64,000 bases of DNA from CAG-964 sp902789345 (GTDB lineage Bacteria; Bacillota; Clostridia; Oscillospirales; Acutalibacteraceae), in NCBI GenBank assembly GCA_052117325.1, contig JBQKJJ010000001.1; one strand, written 5' to 3'. Below are positions 15,070-22,547 of this stretch, piece after piece. The notes below the pieces were generated by a model, which was not told the origin of the DNA, ran no database searches, and worked only from the letters and a program-made list of their open reading frames with translations. How positions within the stretch are numbered: the first letter of the stretch is position 1; each line of letters starts with the position of its first letter. A program made the translations under genes and the position numbers.

Positions 15070-16760
15070 TGAAAGGTTTGCTGAAATTTATTACCTGCGG
15101 CAGTGTAGATGATGGTAAATCTACACTTATAGGTCACATTTTATATGACGCAAAGCTAATATATGCCGACCAGGAAAAGGCTCTGGAGCTTGACAGTAAG
15201 GTGGGCAGCCGTAATGGCGACATTGACTATTCACTGCTTTTAGACGGACTAATGGCAGAGCGTGAGCAGGGCATTACTATTGATGTAGCCTACCGATATT
15301 TTACTACCGACCACAGGAGCTTTATTGTAGCTGACACACCGGGACACGAGGAATACACCAGAAATATGGCTGTAGGTGCGTCCTTTGCAGATTTGGCTGT
15401 AATCCTTATTGACGCGTCACAGGGTGTATTGGTACAAACAAGACGCCACGCCCGTATTTGTAAGTTAATGGGTATAAGACACTTTGTTTTTGCCGTAAAT
15501 AAAATGGACCTTGTTTCCTACAGTGAAGCACGCTTTAACGAAATTGTAGAGCAGATAAACCGGCTAAAGACGGAGCTTTCACTTGAAAATATACAAATTA
15601 TCCCTCTTTCGGCAACAGAGGGTGACAATGTTACCGTAAAGTCAAAAAATATTCCGTGGTATAACGGTGTACCTCTTTTGGAATACCTTGAAACTGTAGA
15701 TGTTTCAACCTCTGAGGAGGAGCAGGGCTTCTATATGCCTGTACAAAGAGTATGCCGTCCGGACCATACCTTTAGAGGCTTTCAGGGACAAATTGAGTCC
15801 GGCACTGTAAGCGTAGGCGATGAAATTGTAACACTTCCAAGCAACGAAAAAGCAAGAGTTAAGCAAATTCTTTTAACAGACAAAAATGTTGAAAGCGCCT
15901 TTAAAGGACAGCCTGTTACTATTACCCTAGACAAAGAGGTTGATGTGTCAAGGGGCTGTGTTATTGCAAAAAGTGCCAACCTTGCACCGTACCAAAAGCT
16001 TACAATATCCGCACTTTGGATGGACGACGAACCTCTTACCGTTGGTAAAGACTACCTTGTAAAGCTGGGTACAAAGACAATACCGGGCATTGTAACAAAA
16101 ATAGAATATGCTGTTGATGTAAACACAGGCGAGCATATTCCGGCTGATACCCTTAGCAAAAACGGCATTGCCGTATGTAAGCTGTTGCTTACAGAGCCTA
16201 TAGTAGCCGACCTGTTTGCAAACCACAAAACATTGGGCGAGCTTATTCTTATTGACCGTGTAACCAATATGACATCGGCCTGCGGTGTGGTTGAAAAGGT
16301 TAGCCAAAAGGGTACGCCGGGGGCAAACAGAGCCTCCTTTAAGCAGGGCAGCCTAGAGGCAAGGGGCGATATTTTTGAAGAATTTTACTACGACACCGCA
16401 AGCCTGAATGTGCTAAAATATCAGCCTGTAAGAGAAACCTACACAGTAGGCGACAGTATTCCTTTGCAGGGTGACAGCTACAGCTACCCAAACAGCTTTG
16501 ATATTATTGTACTTCGTGACAGCGTTGCAGTAACTGTCCGCAACGGAGTAATTACAAGCATAACAAGTACCGACAGCTACCAATACGGCGGTGTGCCTGT
16601 AGTAAACGGCAGAGGCTTTGAGGTGCTGGCAGACAGCAACGAAAAGGTACAGCAGTTCCTGTCGGAATACAAACAGCTTGCAGATATAAACGATTCTGAA
16701 TTTTTCGCAAAGTGGGTTAAGTTCGACACCTACAGAAAAATTGTAATTAAAAATCTGTAA
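15069..16760 (+). CDS. cysN: sulfate adenylyltransferase subunit 1 (GTPase)
   Basis: A 563-residue EF-Tu-like GTPase that drives APS synthesis with CysD. G1 is GSVDDGKSTLIG (residues 11-22), G3 is DTPGHEEY and G4 is NKMD. Beta-barrel domains 2 and 3 follow (VQRVCRPDHTFRGFQGQIESG). After residue about 440 comes a 120-residue tail (YTVGDSIPLQGDSYSYPNSF to the C-terminus). The tail is not an APS kinase: no GxSGxGKS P-loop is visible. It is longer than E. coli CysN (475), so the tail is of unknown role. It ends the operon, followed by a terminator. Confidence 0.94.
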   Translation: MKGLLKFITCGSVDDGKSTLIGHILYDAKLIYADQEKALELDSKVGSRNGDIDYSLLLDGLMAEREQGITIDVAYRYFTTDHRSFIVADTPGHEEYTRNMAVGASFADLAVILIDASQGVLVQTRRHARICKLMGIRHFVFAVNKMDLVSYSEARFNEIVEQINRLKTELSLENIQIIPLSATEGDNVTVKSKNIPWYNGVPLLEYLETVDVSTSEEEQGFYMPVQRVCRPDHTFRGFQGQIESGTVSVGDEIVTLPSNEKARVKQILLTDKNVESAFKGQPVTITLDKEVDVSRGCVIAKSANLAPYQKLTISALWMDDEPLTVGKDYLVKLGTKTIPGIVTKIEYAVDVNTGEHIPADTLSKNGIAVCKLLLTEPIVADLFANHKTLGELILIDRVTNMTSACGVVEKVSQKGTPGANRASFKQGSLEARGDIFEEFYYDTASLNVLKYQPVRETYTVGDSIPLQGDSYSYPNSFDIIVLRDSVAVTVRNGVITSITSTDSYQYGGVPVVNGRGFEVLADSNEKVQQFLSEYKQLADINDSEFFAKWVKFDTYRKIVIKNL

Positions 16761-17065
16761 TTACATCAACAAAAACGGCAAGGCAGTTTGTATATAGGAT
16801 AAAGAGCCTGTATTTACCAAAGTTAGGCTGTAAATTCAAACGGCAATTTGCAAATTAACAAAAGTATAATAACATTAAAAAGTACAGTCCAAGGGCAGCT
16901 AATTTACCTTTGGACTGTACTTTTTGTTACTGAATTATGCTGTAGTTGTCTACTTATAAAAGAATGTGACCTTACAGTTGTTGTAAGGTCACATAATAAA
17001 TCTGACATATATTTTGTAGGATGACGCTATTTATTAGTCTTATTTATATTACAGGCATAAATAAA
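16761..17065. terminator. convergent intergenic region with two terminators
   Basis: No gene. A stem with arms 16877-16894 and 16907-16925 (AGTACAGTCC/GGACTGTACT core) followed by T's ends the cysN transcript. A perfect 11-bp stem TGTGACCTTAC (16965-16975) / GTAAGGTCACA (16983-16993) has a T-rich run on its minus-strand exit and probably ends the flavoprotein gene read from the right. Confidence 0.85.
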
Positions 17066-18628
17066 TTAACTTTCTTCCTTTACCTCGTGATACTCCTTTT
17101 CGGTGTTTACATTCCAGATGTCCTTTTTGTCGGTTTTGCCCAGCTTTATAGCCTGTGCGGCTCTTATGGCTGTCAGCATTGAATGATCCATATTGTTGTA
17201 GCGGTGTTGACCGTTTCTGCCTACGCAATATAGATTTTGGTAGGTGTTCAAATATTCAATAAGCTTATCCATATGCTCGTATGTGTCAAAGTAAGCCGGA
17301 TATGCTTTTTTAATCTTCTCACGGTGACTGTCCAAAACTGCATTTTTAGCAATAACGCCCATTGTTTCCAGCTCGCCTATTGCCATTTTAATACATTCTT
17401 CGTCACTCATATTCCAGAAGCTGTCGCCCTCTTCGCAGAAATACTCCAAGCCTATCCATACTGTATGCTCAGGGTCTTTTACAAGGTACGGCGACCAGTT
17501 GTTGAATACCTGTATTCTGCCCAGCTTAACATTAGTGTCTTGTACATATATCCAGCAGTCAGGCACAATGTTGCCAAGGGTTTTCTTGTTGGTTTCATTT
17601 TTAAGCTCCAGCTTGTTTACAAGCAAACCTACAGTTACAAAATCTCTGTATGGCAAGCCCTTTGCAATGTCGGTAATGTTTTGCGGAGGTACATCTCCAA
17701 CCATACCGGTAACCAAATCCTTTACAGGCATAGAAGAAACAAAAATGTCGCCCTCTACCGTTATATCTCCCTGTGGAGTTTCGCATACTACAGCTGTAAC
17801 CTTGCCGTCTTTACAGACAATGTTTTTAACCTTGTGGTTTTTCTCAACCTTGCCGCCCAGCTGGCATACCTTATTTGCCAGTGTTTCATACAGTTGACCG
17901 GGGCCAAACTTAGGGTACCAAAACTGCTCTATAAGTGAGGTTTCTACTTCTTTGCTGTCCTTTTTCTTTTTACCGGAGAACATATTTTTAAGAACCTCTT
18001 TAATAGACAGTCCCTTTACACGCTGTGAACCCCAGTCGGCAGATATTTCGCTTGGATGTCTGCCCCACAGCTTTTCTGTATAGCCTTCAAAAAACATACT
18101 GTACAGCACCTTGCCAAAGCGGTTTATGTAGAAGTTTTCAAGTGAATCCTCCGGCTTTTTGCAAATGCAGGATTTCAAGTAGCTAAAGCCTGCTTTCATA
18201 GTTGTTGCAAAGCCCATATTCTTGATGGTTTCTGCTTTTAGTGTAACAGGGTAGTCAAAAAAGTGCTTCATATAGTAAATTCTTGACACTCTTTCTCTTA
18301 CAAGCATAACCTCGTCTTCGACATTCGGGTCAGGGCCGCCGGCTTCCAACGGCTTTTCTCTGCCAAGCTTTTCGTCATCAAACGACGGTGCACCTTGCAG
18401 CGGCATAAGCTCTTTCCATTTATTCATTATTTCATCACTTTTAGAGAAAAAACGGTGACCGCCTATGTCCATTCTGTTGCCGTTATATTTTACGGTTTGT
18501 GAGATACCGCCTATAACATCGGTTTCCTCCAAAACGGTAACATCATATTCACCTGTACCGTCATTTAAAAGTTCATATGCCGCAGTAAGTCCTGCCGGAC
18601 CTGCGCCTATAATGATTACCTTTTTCAT
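17066..18628 (-). CDS. FAD-dependent oxidoreductase of the UDP-galactopyranose mutase / protoporphyrinogen oxidase-like group
   Basis: A 520-residue flavoprotein. The N-terminus KKVIIIGAGPAGLTAAYEL is a dinucleotide fold, followed by VLEETDVIGGISQTVKYNG and MDIGGHRFFSKSDEI. A central YTEKLWGRHPSEISADWG and a C-terminal YCVGRNGQHRYNNMDHSM resemble UDP-galactopyranose mutase and related amine-oxidase-fold enzymes acting on nucleotide sugars. The ATG at 18628 has AGGA eight bases upstream; a longer frame to 18679 adds 17 unsupported residues. A GtrA-family membrane protein lies directly upstream on the same strand, suggesting cell-surface polysaccharide or lipid-linked sugar work. The substrate is not determined. 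Confidence 0.82.
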   Translation of the reverse strand: MKKVIIIGAGPAGLTAAYELLNDGTGEYDVTVLEETDVIGGISQTVKYNGNRMDIGGHRFFSKSDEIMNKWKELMPLQGAPSFDDEKLGREKPLEAGGPDPNVEDEVMLVRERVSRIYYMKHFFDYPVTLKAETIKNMGFATTMKAGFSYLKSCICKKPEDSLENFYINRFGKVLYSMFFEGYTEKLWGRHPSEISADWGSQRVKGLSIKEVLKNMFSGKKKKDSKEVETSLIEQFWYPKFGPGQLYETLANKVCQLGGKVEKNHKVKNIVCKDGKVTAVVCETPQGDITVEGDIFVSSMPVKDLVTGMVGDVPPQNITDIAKGLPYRDFVTVGLLVNKLELKNETNKKTLGNIVPDCWIYVQDTNVKLGRIQVFNNWSPYLVKDPEHTVWIGLEYFCEEGDSFWNMSDEECIKMAIGELETMGVIAKNAVLDSHREKIKKAYPAYFDTYEHMDKLIEYLNTYQNLYCVGRNGQHRYNNMDHSMLTAIRAAQAIKLGKTDKKDIWNVNTEKEYHEVKEES

Positions 18629-18727
18629 CTTAATTTTCCTAGTACCCCTTTCTGTGTCAGGTAGCATGCGGAGCAACACAAATCCGCTCCTGTATAGTAT
18701 TTAAAATCATCAAACTACTAAAACGGC

Positions 18728-19189
18728 TTATTTTGAGCCGTTATTTTTTTCTGAATTTTTATTAAACAGCAGGTATTTTCTTGCGAAAAAGTTCCATAAA
18801 AAAGACACTGCCGTAGATACAACCTTGGCTATTATTTGGTATAGGCTTGTGCTGTTTGCAAGCATAAATTCAAATAAAGAGGTTATACCCAAGGTGATTA
18901 AAAGTCCCACCACGCCAATGGCTGCAAAGGAAAGAAACTCCAACAACCTGTTGTTGATTTTTGAATTTTTAAATATCCAAAAGGTGCTTAAGCAGTAATT
19001 AACAACAAGTCCGGCCGCAAATGATAAACCATTGCACAGCAGAGCAAGCTTTGTGCCAAATACACAGTAAAAAAGCAGGGCAGACAGCCCCCAGTCTACC
19101 ACCGTAGCAAAGCCGCCTACAAAGCAGTATCTGAAAAACTGGATAAATGTGCTGTCGGTTTCCTCTACAAACAGCTTTTTTAGGTTCAT
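18728..19189 (-). CDS. GtrA-family membrane protein
   Basis: A 153-residue protein with four predicted membrane segments, of the GtrA/DPMS family: FFRYCFVGGFATVVDWGLSA is the family's N-terminal signature, and the last segment ends FLWNFFARKYLLF. Members are thought to help flip or present undecaprenyl-linked sugars. The ATG at 19189 is eight bases from AAAGGGTGG; a GTG at 19201 opens the frame earlier but lies inside that site. It is followed by the flavoprotein gene about 100 bases downstream, so the two probably form a surface-glycan operon. No glycosyltransferase is beside them. Confidence 0.87.
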   Translation of the reverse strand: MNLKKLFVEETDSTFIQFFRYCFVGGFATVVDWGLSALLFYCVFGTKLALLCNGLSFAAGLVVNYCLSTFWIFKNSKINNRLLEFLSFAAIGVVGLLITLGITSLFEFMLANSTSLYQIIAKVVSTAVSFLWNFFARKYLLFNKNSEKNNGSK

Positions 19190-19593
19190 TTGCAAAACCA
19201 CCCTTTATATAGCATAATCTGATAACATACCCTAAATTATATCAGACGCACAGTCCTTTTTCAAGAATGAATAGGCATTATTAAAATGATTTTTCCTAAT
19301 AAATGCATTTAGTGGTAAGTTTTACTTTGTAAGCATACTATTTGAAGTAGAGCCTTAGCAGCTTATAAGGCAAGGGGTATTGTCATAATGCGGTGTTTAA
19401 TAGAGCGGTTATAATGTGAAAACTGAAAAAATATACAGCTTAAATGCAATATTTGTTAAAATAATGTTGACTAAAAAAATATATAAGTTATAATTAATGT
19501 GTTATGTTGTAATTAACAGTTGTATTTATAGCTGTTGTAAACATTATAGTTTAATAATATATTTTTTATATCAAGAAAGGATATGAATTTATA
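19190..19593. promoter_or_regulatory. divergent promoter region, serC promoter
   Basis: No gene in this AT-rich stretch. TTGACT (19467-19472), a 16-bp spacer and TATAAT (19489-19494) form a clear promoter for serC about 95 bases upstream of its ATG. Nothing else stands out apart from AT-rich runs. Confidence 0.7.
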
Positions 19594-20679
19594 ATGAGTA
19601 GAGTTTACAATTTCTCAGCCGGTCCTTCAATGCTTCCGGAATCAGTACTAAAAAAAGCTGCAGCAGAAATGCTTGACTATGAGGGCAGCGGACAATCCGT
19701 AATGGAAATGTCACACCGTTCTAAGATTTACGGAACAATCATTCAGGGAGCAGAGGCTCTTTTAAGAGAGATTATGAATATTCCTGATAACTACAAGGTT
19801 TTGTTCTTGCAGGGTGGTGCTTCCACACAGTTTGCGGCTATTCCTATGAACCTTATGACAAAAAGCGGCAAGGCTGACTATGTTATTACAGGTCAGTGGG
19901 CTAAAAAGGCACACGCAGAGGCTGCAAGATACGGCCAGGCAAATGTTGTGGCATCTTCTGCCGACAAGACATTTACATATATTCCAAAGCTTGACCCTGC
20001 TACATTTACAAAGGATGCTGACTACTTCTATATTTGTATGAACAATACAATTTACGGTACAGTTTACCACGAGCTTCCTGATACAGGCGATGTTCCGTTG
20101 GTTGCTGATATTTCTTCATGCATTCTTTCAAGACCTATTGATGTTTCAAAGTTTGGCGTTTTGTATGCAGGTGCACAGAAGAATATGGCCCCAGCCGGCT
20201 TAACAGTAGTTATTGTTCGTGAGGATCTTATAGGCAACGCTATGGATATTACTCCTACAATGCTTAACTGGAAGACACACGCTGATAACGGTTCTATGTT
20301 CAACACTCCTCCTTGCTACACAATCTACATTGCAAAGCTTGTTCTTGAGTGGATTAAGAACGAGGTAGGCGGTCTTGACAAAATGTACGAGCTAAACAAG
20401 AAAAAGGCTGACCTTCTTTACAACTTCCTTGACAACTCTAAGCTGTTTAAGGGCACTGTTGTACCTGAGGATCGTTCACTTATGAATGTTCCTTTCGTAA
20501 CAGGCAGTGACGAGCTTGACGCTAAGTTTGTAAAAGAGGCTACAGAGGCAGGCTTGGTAAACATTAAGGGCCACCGTACAGTAGGCGGTATGCGTGCTTC
20601 TATTTACAACGCTATGCCATACGAGGGTGTAAAGGCTCTGGTTGACTTTATGACAGAGTTTGAGAAGAACAACGGATGA
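19594..20679 (+). CDS. serC: phosphoserine aminotransferase
   Basis: A 361-residue PLP enzyme that turns 3-phosphohydroxypyruvate into phosphoserine. It shows VYNFSAGPSMLPESVL, VLFLQGGASTQFAAIP and the PLP lysine in YAGAQKNMAPAG (Lys196), plus HRTVGGMRASIYNAMP near the C-terminus. AAAGGAT lies before the ATG. It is followed 54 bases later by serA, giving two of the three serine-biosynthesis steps. Serine feeds cysteine synthesis through the cysE-like gene at 46731. Codon usage here (frequent CTT and GTT) suggests higher expression than its neighbours. Confidence 0.97.
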   Translation: MSRVYNFSAGPSMLPESVLKKAAAEMLDYEGSGQSVMEMSHRSKIYGTIIQGAEALLREIMNIPDNYKVLFLQGGASTQFAAIPMNLMTKSGKADYVITGQWAKKAHAEAARYGQANVVASSADKTFTYIPKLDPATFTKDADYFYICMNNTIYGTVYHELPDTGDVPLVADISSCILSRPIDVSKFGVLYAGAQKNMAPAGLTVVIVREDLIGNAMDITPTMLNWKTHADNGSMFNTPPCYTIYIAKLVLEWIKNEVGGLDKMYELNKKKADLLYNFLDNSKLFKGTVVPEDRSLMNVPFVTGSDELDAKFVKEATEAGLVNIKGHRTVGGMRASIYNAMPYEGVKALVDFMTEFEKNNG

Positions 20680-20733
20680 TTTTTACCGTTGCTTCCGTAA
20701 TAATAAATTTTATATATAAGAGGTTGATTACCA

Positions 20734-21894
20734 ATGTATAATATTAAAACATTAAATAAAATTTCAACTGTTGGTCTAAGCAGACTTGGCAGCGACTATA
20801 CATACGGCGACGATGTTCAGAATCCTGACGCTATACTTGTACGCAGTGCTTCAATGCACGAAATGGATATGCCGGAGTCACTTCTTGCTATTGCAAGAGC
20901 AGGCGCAGGCGTAAACAACATTCCTCTTGACAAGTGCAGTGAGCAGGGTATAGTTGTTTTCAACACACCAGGTGCAAATGCTAACGCTGTAAAGGAGCTT
21001 GTAATTGCAGGCTTGCTTCTAAGCTCAAGAAAAATTACAGCCGGTATTGAGTGGGCAAAAACACTAAAGGGTAACGGCGACGCTGTAGGCAAAATGGTAG
21101 AGAAGGGCAAGAGCCAGTTTGCAGGTCCTGAAATCAAGGGTAAAACTCTTGGCGTTATCGGCTTGGGTGCTATTGGTGCTTTAGTTGCAAATGCGGCTAT
21201 TGCTTTGGGTATGGATGTAATAGGCTATGACCCATTCCTTTCAGTAGACGGTGCTCTTCAACTTTCAAGACATGTTAAGCATGTTACTAACCTGGACGAA
21301 GTTTTTGCCGGCAGTGATTATATTACAGTTCATGTTCCGCTAACACCTGACACAAAGAATATTATTTGTGCAGAAAACATTGCAAAAATGAAAGACGGCG
21401 TCAGAATTCTTAACTACTCTCGTGCAGACCTTTGTAATTCTGAGGATGTTTTGGCTGCTATAGAGAGCGGCAAGGTAAGCACATATGTTACAGACTTTGC
21501 TACAGACAATCTTTTGGGAGTAGACGGCGTTATTACTATGCCTCACCTTGGTGCTTCAACACCTGAAAGTGAAGACAACTGTGCAAGAATGGCTGCTGAT
21601 GAAATTAAAGATTACTTGGAAAACGGCAACATTACACATTCTGTAAACTTCCCGGCAGCAAAAATGGCAAGAACAGGCGATGTTCGTTACTGTGTACTTC
21701 ACAAGAATGTACCGGCAGTTCTTCAAAGTGTTCTGTCTTTTGTAAGCCAACAGGGCGCAAATGTAGAGAATATGGAGAATAAGTCAAGAAAAGACTACGC
21801 TTACACAATTATTGATGTTACAGGTGCTTCCGCTGACCTAACAGACAGCATTAAGGGAGTAGACGGCGTTATTCGTGTAAGAGTAATTAAGTAA
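20734..21894 (+). CDS. serA: D-3-phosphoglycerate dehydrogenase
   Basis: A 386-residue NAD-dependent dehydrogenase for the first serine step. The catalytic/substrate domain (VRSASMHEM, RAGAGVNNIPLDKCSEQGI) surrounds a Rossmann domain with LGVIGLGAIGALVANAA. Catalytic residues are visible in LNYSRADLC (Arg) and MPHLGASTPESEDN (Glu/His region). The C-terminal 70 residues form an ACT domain (AVLQSVLSFVSQQGANVENM) for likely serine feedback. The usual NxARG is NYSRA here. It shares an operon with serC and is followed by a strong terminator. Confidence 0.95.
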   Translation: MYNIKTLNKISTVGLSRLGSDYTYGDDVQNPDAILVRSASMHEMDMPESLLAIARAGAGVNNIPLDKCSEQGIVVFNTPGANANAVKELVIAGLLLSSRKITAGIEWAKTLKGNGDAVGKMVEKGKSQFAGPEIKGKTLGVIGLGAIGALVANAAIALGMDVIGYDPFLSVDGALQLSRHVKHVTNLDEVFAGSDYITVHVPLTPDTKNIICAENIAKMKDGVRILNYSRADLCNSEDVLAAIESGKVSTYVTDFATDNLLGVDGVITMPHLGASTPESEDNCARMAADEIKDYLENGNITHSVNFPAAKMARTGDVRYCVLHKNVPAVLQSVLSFVSQQGANVENMENKSRKDYAYTIIDVTGASADLTDSIKGVDGVIRVRVIK

Positions 21895-21926
21895 TTGACA
21901 GAATTAATTTAATACAGCTTAAAATT

Positions 21927-21965
21927 AAGGACATTGGAACGCATAATTTCCAATGTCCTTTTTGT
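21927..21965 (+). terminator. intrinsic terminator of serC-serA
   Basis: A perfect 13-bp stem AAGGACATTGGAA (21927-21939) / TTCCAATGTCCTT (21948-21960) with an 8-base loop and a T run. Confidence 0.92.
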
Positions 21966-22182
21966 TGTTTGCTATATGCGCTTTTATTTGTTTAGTTTTT
22001 TAATAAATGCTCCAAAAACAGTGCGGTTTAAAGTTTTAGTTTCGCAGTCCTTGCCTGTGTTAAGTAAAATCAGATTAAATATATAGAATTTTCATAATGG
22101 TAAAAATTATGTTAAATGCGTTGTTGTTTTATTTTTATATTAAATTAACTTTGTTTATATCATAGAAATTCCATACATATTG

Positions 22183-22547
22183 TTGACAATTTTCCAATAA
22201 AAGTTTACGATATATAATATATAAATAAAAATTTTATAATATTATGGGTAATCAGAGCCAAAAAATTAAAAAAGATAAATTTATGATTTGATCTAAAAGC
22301 TCTAAAAATATTTTAAAGATTATCTTTATTTTGCGTAATTAATACAAATTTATACTATTGCGCTTATTCCGGCAATAAGTTAAAAAGCCATGGTTGCTAA
22401 TATGTGTTTTTAACAAGTGCGGCAAAATATGACTGCCCCTACCGTGGGTACATAATATTATTGAAATTATAAATTACAAATGCCTAAGCATTATATATTT
22501 TGACAGGTAGTTGTATATAAAAGGAATTATTAAAAGGAGAATAGTTA
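22183..22547 (+). promoter_or_regulatory. promoter and long 5' leader of the LRR/Big_2/CHAP gene
   Basis: TTGACA (22183-22188), 17-bp spacer and TACGAT (22206-22211) predict a start near 22219, leaving a leader of about 330 nt. The leader contains GGTAATC/GATTATC and AGAGC/GCTCT pairings, a CTTATT-CCGGC-AATAAG hairpin (22363-22379) and a GC-richer patch (22388-22450) with GGCA/TGCC and TACC/GGTA pairs. No known riboswitch class was recognised; the ydaO (c-di-AMP) and GEMM (c-di-GMP) consensus strings are absent. The remaining sequence from 21966 to 22182 is AT-rich and featureless. Confidence 0.5.

Noticed and set aside
22361..22460. c-di-AMP (ydaO) or c-di-GMP (GEMM) riboswitch before the CHAP gene
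   Set aside because: The consensus strings of both classes are missing; only generic pairings remain.
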